64,000 bases of DNA from Steromphala cineraria. Its lineage: Eukaryota; Mollusca; Gastropoda; Trochida; Trochidae. The position numbers and the translations under genes are program-made. Of the stretch, positions 1 through 10,718 are shown piece by piece. Each line of letters starts with the position of its first letter. Position 1 is the first letter of the stretch. Where the stretch lies: contig OU744736.1 in the NCBI GenBank assembly GCA_916613615.1, forward strand, positions 53,573,600-53,637,599. Direction: 5' to 3'. The notes under the pieces were generated by a model. It had not been told where the DNA came from, ran no database searches, and worked only from the letters and a program-made list of their open reading frames with translations.

Positions 1-248
1 CTACTAATCATTAACTATTAAAAATAATAAGAAATTATTAGAAGACATCAACAATAGCAGTTGTCATTTCAGGATCCATAAGGTAATTTGTTAAGAAATG
101 TTTTTCCCAAATGTAATTGGGGTGTTTGCAAGTATCATATAAAATATATGTAAAGAAGTTGACTTAAAGTGATTGTACACTTTTTCATGATCGTTTAATG
201 CAAGCTGATAATATTTATTATAGTAAAAAGGTGCACATTCATTGTTAA

Positions 249-604
249 AGGGGCAGTAGCACGTTTTTTGAGAATTTTATATTTTAAATTTTTCGCTGAT
301 AATTGTAAGTTAATGTTAAATGTATTATTTTGACAGTGTCAAAAATCTCATAACACAAACCAATCATCCATAGTCAGAGGACAAAGTATAAAGATTCACA
401 TAAAATCCATTGGCGGCCATTTTTTTGTGAACACCTTTAATTCATTTTGTGTAAGAGAAGGAATGGCATTGCTAAACTTTACGTTATATATTTGAATTAT
501 TACTGCTCCATTTAGTTTTAATACATTGCCTTCCAATTGGAACCATTAATTTTCATTTTCCAGACATCACCTTATATTCCCCCTAAAAACGTGCTACTGC
601 TCCT
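249..604. mobile_element. TTAA-flanked MITE, copy 1
   Basis: Terminal inverted repeats of about 20 bp start AGGGGCAGTAGCACG on the left; the right end, reverse-complemented, reads AGGAGCAGTAGCACG. TTAA is present on both sides (245-248 and 605-608). The sister site near 34462 reads CATTGTTAAACAACAG without the insert, so the insertion and its TTAA duplication are direct observations. There is no coding capacity. TTAA duplications are known for piggyBac and Kolobok superfamilies; which one mobilised this family cannot be told from 356 bp. Confidence 0.9.
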
Positions 605-2075
605 TTAAACAACAGACTAATTTATGATTAACTGTGTGTTTTATTCTATTGATACATTTGAAGAAATTACACTTCATCATTAATATTTGATAAAATTGAC
701 AATGCATTTTACTTGTTCGTGGTAAAAAGGCCTTGCAAAACAAGATGATTTATACTCAAGGTTTGCAAGAACGCTCATTGAATTAAATGAACATTTATCT
801 TTGCTAATCCTGCTGTTGCAAGTTTGATAACATTTGTTTTCATATGGTTTTATTTTAAGAATATTATTCATCTTAATACAGAAGTGAACACAACTTATTG
901 TCTCTGGAGACTGGTTATGTTTAGTTAACTTCTCAAGTTTTCATTTGAGCAGGCTGATAATATTCCTCTTTACTAGGGAGACACACAAGGCTCAGAAAGA
1001 TTAATTCGTCAACAAACAATATTTCATCACCCCAAACATAAATCGTCATCTAAATTGCCATTCAAAGGTCTTTCAATGCTGATTAGCTTTATTGTGTAAT
1101 AATTTGTATAATAAATTGTGTGGTCTTCCTTTGGTTAATTCAAAAAGAAATTCTGTAAAACTGAATTAGGAATTATCGTGACATTATAAATACCGCTATC
1201 CTTGTTTATCTGTTTCATGGTGGTAATGAGTACATGTTACCAAAAAACAAGTAAGATTTAAAGCAGGATTTTCTAAAACTTTTTGTGATATCAAGGCTTA
1301 AACGATTTTGTAAAGGAAACACGATAAATTTCAATTTAGTGTTGAGAGGTGCTATTCCCTTTTCATTATCCTTGCAAGAGACGAATATAATCCGAAAGAA
1401 TGATGTTATTTGACGTTGGGAATTTGATCAAATCACACCTGCAATTAAAGTGATGCAAAGGTTTTATTTCATGATAATTAAAGCGTAAAATAACACTTTG
1501 AGAAGCACCATGAGATAATAATTAAATAAAGTTCTGGGGAAAGAATGAGAATGTTTTACTATAAATCAGAAACTGGAGAATTTCGTTCTTTGCTCGAAAT
1601 CCTATTGAAATCCTTTGGTATTCAATTAATGATTTATTTGGGAATAAGAGATGTGAGGAATAAAGCGTTTTCTTATACAAAGGTAAGATTTATTTTTCTA
1701 TTATCGGGAATATTCAGCCTGATTTATAGAATCGTTTAAGTTAAAACTACAAAGGAAAGTATTGTTGTTGACTAAAGTATTTAGATATCGATTTGATAAT
1801 AATTTCATTTGAATAAATGATTCCTTCGTATTCAGAGAGTAGCATTTTGTTATGTTATCAATTTTGTAGATTTAAATAGTTTATTCCATAAGAAATACAA
1901 CTTTGCATAATTATTTCAAAAGTATTTTCCAAAAATTGAAAAAAAGTTTACCCTTATACCTTAGTAATAACAAATTTGTATTCTAACAAAGACGTCAAAT
2001 CCATTTTTCAAACTTTTGTTAAGTTCTACAACTATTAAAAATAACATTTTTGTTCAATGGAAAATAATCCATTTC

Positions 2076-2503
2076 CACTGTTTATAACCGTACACCGGAA
2101 CTAGCGAGGTGTACGGCGGAGAAATGCTGCTAGCGAGGAGCCGAAATCGAAAGTCAGGTAATATTTTACTTCATAACTTTCAAATAATCAACATCACGTG
2201 GTAATTTTAGCACACATACTTAGTAAAATGTATGTGCTTGTCGTTCTGTATCCAATGGACAGTAACAATGACAGTTGCGAGTAATACTGTTGTTAGTAGC
2301 ATATTTGCTATCTCTGACTATGAACAGGATATGACATTAAATAGTTATGTCTCGGAGAGCTATTGACATGATAATAACATAGAAAAAGTTGATGAAACGG
2401 CGATGATTGCTTTTTAAGTGATTCCGTTTGCCATCACGCTCCTCGCTAGCAACATTTCTCCGCCGTACACCTCGCTAGTTCTGGTGTACGGTTATACACA
2501 GTG
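2076..2503. mobile_element. MITE with ~66-bp hairpin-forming inverted repeats and a 5-bp TSD
   Basis: Both ends, read inward, start CACTGTKTATAACCGTACAC and match for about 66 bp with three mismatches. ATTTC occurs at 2071-2075 and 2504-2508. Sister units near 22838, 36031 and 52246 have one ATTTC and no insert, so the 5-bp duplication is seen directly. Inside each arm CCGTACACC pairs with GGTGTACGG nine bases or so later, and CTAGCGAGG occurs twice per arm, so each terminus can fold separately. Outer CAC plus a 5-bp duplication is the pattern known for Transib/RAG-like transposases. CACTG ends also occur in CACTA-related groups, so the family is not settled. Confidence 0.85.
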
Positions 2504-2576
2504 ATTTCAGCTTTCGTGCACATGTGGATGGATTGAACTTCAATGAAGAATGACGATGCAAATGAAGCACCCTTAA

Positions 2577-2931
2577 AGGGGCAGTAGCACGTTTTTTGAC
2601 AAATTTATATTTTAAATTATTCACTGATAATTGTAAGTTAATGTTAAATGTATTATTGTGACAGTGTCAAAAATCTCATTACACAGATCTATCATCCATA
2701 GTCAGAGGACAAAGTATGAAGATTCACATAAAATCCATTGGCGGCCATTTTTTGTGAACACCTTTAATTCATTTTGTGTAAGAAAAAGGAATCGCATGGC
2801 TAAACTATACGTTATATATTTGAATAATTACTGCTCCATTTAGTTTAAATACCTTGTCTTTCAATTGGAACCATTAAGTTTCATTTTCCTGGCATCACCT
2901 TATATTCCCCCTAAAACGTGCTACTGCCCCT
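2577..2931. mobile_element. TTAA-flanked MITE, copy 2
   Basis: Same family as the copy at 249-604, with matching terminal repeats and interior. The left flank TTAA is at 2573-2576; the right flank reads TTA, one base short of TTAA. Unit 2 near 22901 shows the empty site CACCCTTAAGAACAATTC. Unit 3 has an insertion at exactly the same site (36107-36457), so the two are orthologous copies made before or by array duplication. Confidence 0.9.
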
Positions 2932-3117
2932 TTAGAACAATTCTTTGTTTCGGTTGAAGTGTTTTCGATAGCACTTTCAATCAACAGTACAAGTTGCATT
3001 GACAATTTATTTGAAGTAAAGATCTATTTTCATCTTTAACTATTTCTAAAACAACATTAGGGGGAAAACATATATAGAAGTCTGAATACTAAAATATACA
3101 AAAGTATAGATTCCATA

Positions 3118-3385
3118 GGACAGAGAGACAGAGACTGAGAGACAGAGAGACAGAGAGACAGAGACAGAGAGACAGAGAGACAGAGACTGAGAGACAGAGA
3201 GACAGAGAGACAGAGAGACAGAGAGACAGAGAGACAGAGAGACAGAGACTGAGAAACAGAGAGACAGAGACTGAGAGACAGAGGGACAGAGACTGAGAGA
3301 CAGATGGACTCAGAAAGAGAGACAGAAAGAGGAACATTGACAAACACAGAAAGAAAGACAGAAACAGAAACAGAGAGACAAGGTT
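3118..3385. repeat. AG-rich (GAGACAGA)n-like microsatellite, expanded copy
   Basis: Long run of GAGACAGA / GAGACTGA units. The homologous tract is present but much shorter in A2, A3 and A4. Serine/leucine-rich minus-strand ORFs over this tract are translations of the repeat and are not genes. Confidence 0.95.
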
Positions 3386-4960
3386 ACTTAGAGACTGGTC
3401 CTCACAATATGCAAAAGAGGCAAAATATGAACACATTTTTTTCACAATATGATTGGAGTACCACATATTTGATAGCCTTTCAGTTCACTAAATGAGAGAA
3501 TGCATTAATTATTATGGATATACAAACTTTTTATTCATATGTATGCATGATAAATGAATAATGAAGCTCTATAAACATAGAAAATTTAAAAATCTATCAT
3601 TATAATGTTTCCTATGGTCATTCGCCAAAAACAGGTCAGTTGACCTTTGTTAATTTTTGTATTTCCTTTTTGTCAAAACCTTATTGTTCATATCAAAGTA
3701 ATGGGCGAAACCTAAAATGTCTTCTTGATATTTTTTGGTGCATGTAAAATATAAATTGTATCAGGCATTATTTAAGTGTATCTAGTATGTATAAATATAT
3801 TTATACATTCATAAAATCAAATTATCCCAATGCTGCTAAAATCTATAGGTATTTAAAATTATATTATATTATGATGAAGTTTGTTTATGTAAGACACCAT
3901 TGAGGTTTTGTAGTTTTGTACAGCATTGACGTAGGTTTAGTGATTGATTGTAGTCAATAGCTAAAAGAAGAGAGTAGTAGATTCTTTTTGATGGATTCAA
4001 GTTCGACCATATCCTGACATAAGACAAAGTAGGTAAATTACTATATCTGACATATCAGTATTCATCCTGACAGCTAAAATCACCTTTTCGTTACACTATG
4101 AAAGTTTATATTACCACAGCCTCCACAGTATCAACATGTGCATGTATTTAGTTTATATTAGATCTATTCTGGTGATGTATGCGTAAAATATTCTTTCAAT
4201 GAAAAACTGATTAAAAACGTCTTAAAGGCAAGGGAAATTCGTATGACAGATTTTTCTCAATGCACATTGTTTGTATTGCTGTATTTGCATTTAACAGCTT
4301 TAGATTGAAAATATAGTGCATAAATTTCAAAAATGTTATCATCTACAGAGTCAATGCACATTTAAGGTATAAGTTCTATTCACCATGTAATAAATGCTTA
4401 ATATACATATTCTTATCGGTGTTAAATTATTATTAGAATAATCAAATTTTAGTTATAATATAGAATTGCTGGTTTCACTGGGGACTGTCTATTCTAATTT
4501 TACATGCAACAATATACATTTTCATATATCTAATCTGTAGATATTAGGTTCTTTTGTTTTTGATTGCACTAGATACCTTTGCAGAGAAATTTCTCAGGCT
4601 TATACTATTTTGTGTTCTGAAAATTGTGGAAACATAGTTTCATTTCATTTTTTCTTTTATTTAAAAAAAATCTAAATTCTCGGTTTTAATGCTTTGCCTT
4701 GAAACATACTTTGATGATATAAGGTCCGCTGATTAAAAATGTATGATTTACAGATTTGAAGGACTTTGTTGCGCATAAGTCATTTTTTCCACAGCATGAA
4801 ATCCAAATCTCTCTTTCACCCTTTATCAAATGTTTTTCTCGCCATACATGTATTCCCTTGGTTCTTACAATTGAAATGTTATCATTCTCTGAAAGTTTGT
4901 CATCAAAGCCCTCGTAATATTACAGGTTCCGGGTCATGATCTACTTATAACGAGTATTTC

Positions 4961-5068
4961 AATTCTTTACTTTGCACTGGTCCGGATCTCCCATGCTTCC
5001 CTCTCGGCTACGCCTCTAGCAGTGTAATAAAACTTTAGAATATTAGCTGTAAGGCCCTTAACAGTGCC
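4961..5068. repeat. Conserved inter-monomer block, copy A1
   Basis: About 110 bp centred on CTCGGCTACGCCTC and ending in CAGTGCC, noticeably more GC-rich than its surroundings. It is found once in each complete monomer (eight copies) and is among the best-conserved sequences between A and B types. Function unknown. Confidence 0.7.
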
Positions 5069-6001
5069 TCAACGATTTCATTGAACCAAACCAAACAAAA
5101 TAAAAACCAGGCAGACTGAGTTCGTAGCGTGTCATGTGGAAAGGATGAGAAATTTGTATTTGGTAAATGACATGAAAATATATGGTTACATACTGCTAAA
5201 CCGTGTTATATCATATGAAAGTCTGCATAGCATTATAAGAGTTTTATGTTTTACCTCCTTTACTGGTAGAAAACAAAACGAATACTTTCATGAATAAGTT
5301 CATTTTGCTTTAGTTACAATAACCAAAAGATATTGAAATAAAAAAAGACATTTATGTTACATACTGCTAAACTGTTTAACACGTATGCAAGTCTGCATAT
5401 CATTTATTGCAAGCTATTGAAATAAAAAAGACATTTTTTATGAAGTAACAGATCACAGCAGAAGACATCGTTGTTGTCAATTGAAGACCCAACAGGTTAT
5501 TTGTTTAGAATTGTGATTGAAAGTATCTGCTATGATATATGTGGACTAAGATTCAATAGTGTTTTTACAATGATTCATGATCGTTTATCTGATTATATGG
5601 AAGATGCTTTCAGTAGTTGGTTTTACTCATGATAAATAATAATGGATAGATTAATTCATGCTTTAGGCTATTTCTATATTATCTATATTGTCTACAATTA
5701 GGAGAAAATAAATGTTAAAGCTGCTGTTTTCAAACATGTACTCATGTTCATGTTTTTCCTAAAGATATAGATGATGTATTGACAAGAGATTTGGATAATA
5801 AGTTGTGATATTCAAGCTTTTATTGTAAAACACACAATTATATTATTCAATCAATATGTTTTATTCCCTGAATTGTTTTGAAGGAATTGCATTTTATCAT
5901 TGATATTTGATAAAATGGACAATGTATTTTGTAGGAAAAGGTCATTGAAAGTAAAATAAAAATACTCTTGCTTTTACAAGATATGGTTCAAGGAACCTAT
6001 A

Positions 6002-6026
6002 GAAGAAGAAGAAGAAGAAGAAGAAG
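6002..6026. repeat. Simple-repeat 3' tail of the retrotransposon
   Basis: A pure AAG tract on the plus strand (CTT on the element's sense strand) lies directly at the insertion point. Simple-repeat tails instead of poly(A) are known in several CR1-like and I-like non-LTR clades. The intact tail fits a fairly recent target-primed insertion. Confidence 0.85.
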
Positions 6027-6126
6027 TTTATTCAGTATTGAAGGCCTCATGGCCAAGAGTACAATCATTTAAATAATAGTTTGCGTATGGACAGGATATC
6101 ATCTAGTGTTATTACAAAATTTGTAT

Positions 6127-9100
6127 TTACACAGGCAGGTTGCGTTTAAGAAATATTGCAACAGATTTCAATAAATGTACATTTGTTGTTGTTAGAAGTT
6201 GTTTGAATTTTAATTCGGATGGGAAGGTATGATAATAACTGGGTATATACAATTGTCTATGTACAGAATAGAAAGGACACACAAGTAGAAAATGAAATTC
6301 ATCTTGTGTAACATTATAATCACATTTGTCACAAAAGAGTTTACTCATTTGTGTATCAATATTATACCTTCGTTGTTGAATGTTCAACTTATGACTCAGA
6401 CAGCGAAATTTGCATAAAATACGAATAAGATCTTTATCAGTATTCAGTGCTAAAATGTATTTCTCAGGTTCCAGGGCAGATTTAATTTCTCCATAATATT
6501 TAAGAAAAGATGAGGATGTTATTCTAGAATGCCAATTCTGAAGTTCAATATCTTTACATCTTTGTTTAAATTCATTAACAAATACATCAATATTACCACA
6601 GTCTTGTGTAATCCATGCATATGAGAATCCAGTACGAAACAGAAGCAAGCGTACATGGGTGACCCAACTGCAGCTGCCATATTCATCTTGTTGCTTTAAC
6701 ATATCATAACATGCTTTCGGAAGACGATGATCATCCATATGTAATATTCTGCACCAATATGTTATACATCTGCTGAAATATTTAACACATAGATATGTTC
6801 TTCCAATTTCACCAAGTATAGCATTGGACGAAATAGTTTTATTAACACAAAGGAAACGTTTGAAAAAGAAACAATGGATTTTCTCAATAGGAGTACGGTA
6901 TGAATGACCCCAGATTTCACTACCGTATAATAATATGGGAGCTATTTTACTGTCAAATATTGCTGATGCAACTTTCAAGGATATATATGGAAATTCTTTG
7001 AACATTCTAAAAATCGGAAACAAGGCTTTCTTGGCTTGTAAACCTAGTGTTTCACATGTCTTGGACCAGATCAATTTTGTAGTAAAAACAACACCTAAAT
7101 ATTTATAGTGGGATTCAACATTCATTCGTGTTCCGTTATAGAACCATTTTTCTGATTTCTTAAGATAACCACCATTTCTGAATACAACTATACAAGATTT
7201 TTCAAGATTAACTTCAAAACCCCATTTTGAACAAAAACCATATAATATATCAAGTTTTCTTTGCAAGCCAATTATAGTGTCATCAAGCAAAGTAACATCA
7301 TCTGCAAACAACAGCAATAAAACATCACTTAAACCATCTTTGACAAATATTCCTCTTAATCCACAATTATTCATTTCATCTACAAGCTCATTGATAAAGA
7401 AAATAAACAAAGCTGGACTCAGCATACAGCCTTGCTTTACCCCAGATGATGTGTCAAATATTTATGATCTCCTATTTCCAACTTTAACACACGCAGATAC
7501 CTTATCATACATGTCTTTTAATAGATTAAACATTTTACCATGAACACCTTTTGTAAGAAGGACATACAGGAGCTTATTTCTATTAACAAAATCAAATGCT
7601 TTTTTAAAATCTATAAAAGCTGCATAAAATCTATGTTTCGGCTTTCTAAGATATTTTTGGCAAAGCGATTGAAGTACAAATATATTATCAATCGTTGAAT
7701 AATTTGCTCGAAATCCTGCTTGACATTCATGTAAAATCTCATGTAATTCCATCCAGATACGAATTCTTGAATCAAGGATCGATGTAAATATTTTGCCCAT
7801 TATATTCAACAATGAGATACCACGATTATTATTTGGTTCGTGCTTATTACCTTTCTTATATAATGGAATAATCATTCCGATGTTCCAATTGTCTGGAAAT
7901 ACGCCAGTATCTAATACAGCATTAAAAATTAATTCTAAATATGGAATAATAAAATGTGCATTCTTAAAAAACTCAGCTGGTAACCCGTCAGTACCGGGGG
8001 ATTTGCCAGTCTTAAGGGACTTGATCGCCTGTTCAATTTCAGTTCTAGTTATTGGATCTGATAAGAAATCATCGTTGTTACAATCTGAACAATCATGATT
8101 TGATACATATTCACTGGCGGTTTGTTCAAAGTCGTTATCGTTTGTATTATTGGTTGGATTGAGTAATTCCTTGAAATATTCAAGCCATTTACCAATTGGG
8201 ATACAATTATATCCTCCTTGCCCAGAAGAAAGGGATTTTACCTTAGACCAAAACTTCTTACAGTCACCTTTGGAAGCTGCTATACATATCTCTTCAGCAA
8301 TCGTTTCATTATACTGTCGCGATTTATCCCGACATATTCTTTTGAAGTTCCGCTTTGCATTCATATAACTATCAAGATTCTCCTTGGACCGACACTTTCT
8401 GAACATGTTTAAGCGAGAGAATTTTTCATTTTTAGCTTGCTCACAATCTTCATTAAACCATCTAGGTTGGGAGCGTTTTTGTTCAAGTACCTTCGATGTG
8501 TTATGAACACGTAAATGACTACCAACATGCTGCATTAGTTCTACTAGCTTATCAGCTGCAGCATTGACATTTAAGTGCACCAAGTGTTTAAAATCATCAA
8601 TTATTTTAGACGTTACATCAGACACTATATCTACATTACATTGATAGTCATTGCTCATGCATGTCTTGAATTTGGTGATTTCATACAAATCTACGTTTTC
8701 AACATCGTCATCGCTATTATCGAATATTCCGTGATCGACGCCGAGATCTAAAGTGCACGATAATGGTAAGTGATCGGAATCTGTCCGAGAATGCACAGTC
8801 ATGTCTACAATAGTGTTAAAACAATTTGTGGAGGCTAGTATGTAGTCAACAAGACTTGATCCGTTATGAGTAATACAAGTAACTGACCCCCTCTTATCCC
8901 CTTGCTTTCTACCGTTCACAATGTGCATGCCCCAAAGTTTACATACTTCCAGGAGTGCTAGACCAAACTTATTTGTTACACTGTCTTCACTTGCTCTAGG
9001 TTCCTTGAAATAGTCAGACATGTAGAAATCAGAGAGAGGGAGATAATCTGCGTCCTTATCGTTCTCAATCAGATAATCTTCATTAGAACCGACTCGAGCG

Positions 9101-9630
9101 TTAAAATCTCCAAAAAGTATAATTGGTATATCTTCGCCATACTTTGTTCTTATTGATGCTAGTTTTGAATCTAATTCGTCAATGTCATTAGAATCAGCGT
9201 CATTGTAGAGCGGTGAACCTTCAGGTAAAATATACAGGAATCCTATGATACAAACATCATTCATATTGAAGAATACACAATTTTTCCAAGCAGAAAATAT
9301 TCTTGCATATAAATGGTTAAATGTGTTTCTAATATAAACGGCAACTCCGCCAGAATATCGTCCGAAACTACGTAATCTTCTCGCAGGCGAGAAATAACAT
9401 ACAAAATCAGCAAAAAGACTTTCAAGTTCACTCTCTTCACATTTCATGGTTTCTACTAAACCAAAAATGTCAAATTGTTCACAAAATTTCATGAAGGATA
9501 TATCATGAAGATGGGAGTGCATGCCCTGCACATTCCAAACACAGATATTCTGGACACGGTTGGCTGTTGTAGACGTAATTATAAACGTTGATGGTGGATC
9601 CGTTTTCAGAGATTGGCCACGGCCGTCTTC
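6127..9630 (-). pseudogene. Retrotransposon ORF2: endonuclease and reverse transcriptase, one nonsense codon
   Basis: One continuous frame of 1167 residues from the codon after a TAG (9631-9633) to the stop at 6127, broken only by TAA at 7462-7464 (residue 723). Counting from the TAG, the endonuclease has NVQG (33-36), LVETM (58-62), GDFNARVG (174-181), VDYIL and SDHLPLS (285-291). Reverse transcriptase blocks are SPGTDGLPAEFF, RGISLLN, QAGFRANYSTID, AAFIDFKKAFD, then after the nonsense codon GVKQGCMLSP, the catalytic FADD (775-778) and KYLGVVF. Near the C-terminus FCDKCDY...DEFHFLLVCPFY is a Cys/His cluster typical of such elements. Everything needed for endonuclease-primed reverse transcription is visible except for the stop, which falls between the FIDF and FADD catalytic blocks. 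No ATG occurs before 9522, inside the endonuclease fold. Confidence 0.93.
8188..8885. repeat. Source copy of the 698-bp ORF2 segment duplicated at 9799-10496
   Basis: This segment covers the endonuclease C-terminus and the linker to the reverse transcriptase. It matches 9799-10496 over equal length; I noticed one difference (AGAAGAAAGG versus AGAAGTAAGG). It is in its expected place within ORF2, so it is the original. Confidence 0.9.
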
Positions 9631-9791
9631 CTATGCTGAAACTGGCGCCCCCTGGGTACCCCCGGTGCCGTCCCCCCAGGGCCCAAGAGGCGTCCCTCCA
9701 TGGGCCCCGCGGGAACTGCGACTCAGTGTGCCCCGGTGGGCGGTAGAGGGTCGATTACTGATCTTTCTTATGGAATCATTCTCATGGACAT

Positions 9792-10718
9792 TTACCAATT
9801 TACCAATTGGGATACAATTATATCCTCCTTGCCCAGAAGTAAGGGATTTTACCTTAGACCAAAACTTCTTACAGTCACCTTTGGAAGCTGCTATACATAT
9901 CTCTTCAGCAATCGTTTCATTATACTGTCGCGATTTATCCCGACATATTCTTTTGAAGTTCCGCTTTGCATTCATATAACTATCAAGATTCTCCTTGGAC
10001 CGACACTTTCTGAACATGTTTAAGCGAGAGAATTTTTCATTTTTAGCTTGCTCACAATCTTCATTAAACCATCTAGGTTGGGAGCGTTTTTGTTCAAGTA
10101 CCTTCGATGTGTTATGAACACGTAAATGACTACCAACATGCTGCATTAGTTCTACTAGCTTATCAGCTGCAGCATTGACATTTAAGTGCACCAAGTGTTT
10201 AAAATCATCAATTATTTTAGACGTTACATCAGACACTATATCTACATTACATTGATAGTCATTGCTCATGCATGTCTTGAATTTGGTGATTTCATACAAA
10301 TCTACGTTTTCAACATCGTCATCGCTATTATCGAATATTCCGTGATCGACGCCGAGATCTAAAGTGCACGATAATGGTAAGTGATCGGAATCTGTCCGAG
10401 AATGCACAGTCATGTCTACAATAGTGTTAAAACAATTTGTGGAGGCTAGTATGTAGTCAACAAGACTTGATCCGTTATGAGTAATACAAGTAACTGTAGA
10501 CGTAATTATAAACGTTGATGGTGGATCCGTTTTCAGAGATTGGCCACGGCCGTCTTCCTATGCTGAAACTGGCGCCCCCTGGGTACCCCCGGTGCCGTCC
10601 CCCCAGGGCCCAAGAGGCGTCCCTCCATGGGCCCCGCGGGAACTGCGACTCAGTGTGCCCCGGTGGGCGGTAGAGGGTCGATTACTGATCTTTCTTATGG
10701 AATCATTCTCATGGACAT
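9792..10718 (-). repeat. 927-bp in-frame duplication inserted between ORF1 and ORF2
   Basis: The block joins a displaced copy of ORF2 sequence (9799-10496 equals 8188-8885) to a second copy of the ORF1-end/ORF2-start junction (10495-10718 equals 9568-9791). Removing 9792-10718 restores a simple ORF1-TAG-ORF2 order, so it is an addition. The 10495 junction shares TG with both parents; the 9792 junction has a short TTACCAAT slip. The 927 bp is a multiple of three, so the block reads in the ORF1/ORF2 frame from the TAG at 10558 to a second TAG at 9631. It could be template switching during reverse transcription, a later rearrangement or an assembly join. Confidence 0.9.

Larger units (their letters stand above)
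1..5250. repeat. Monomer A1 of the dimeric tandem array (5' end cut by the window)
   Basis: Non-coding, AT-rich sequence collinear with 19691-25540, 34196-40940 and 49551-54910. Landmarks in order are: an ATTAACTATTAAAAATAATAAG phase mark near 8, the TTGATAAAATTGACAATGC block near 687, the MRMF short ORF block at 1545, an AG-rich microsatellite at 3118-3385 and the conserved CTCGGCTACGCC block near 5003. About 590 bp present in A4 after the conserved block appears deleted near 5080. Three MITEs interrupt it (249-604, 2076-2503, 2577-2931). The only ORFs over 60 codons are repeat-derived or microsatellite-derived. I see no supported gene. Confidence 0.85.

Noticed and set aside
1545..1739. 64-codon MRMF ORF, recurring at 12739, 20695, 28389, 35415, 43768, 51658, 56200 and 63736
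   Set aside because: Repeat homology explains its recurrence. Several copies are broken early (TAA after AAATCA at 28389 and 43768, TAA after ACTGGA at 51658, T-run disruption at 20695, TAG at 63736), so there is no sign of coding constraint.
3057..3466. Two minus-strand Ser/Leu-rich ORFs (96 and 125 codons)
   Set aside because: They are translations of the GAGACAGA microsatellite; sister copies with shorter tracts have no equivalent protein.
8886..9567. Splicing of the element's RNA as the source of the 927-bp duplication
   Set aside because: The segment that would have been removed has no GT-AG borders on the sense strand, so template switching or rearrangement fits better.
9631..10413. 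260-codon minus-strand ORF as a separate gene
   Set aside because: It is the displaced ORF2 piece fused to the second copy of the ORF1 tail, made by the rearrangement.
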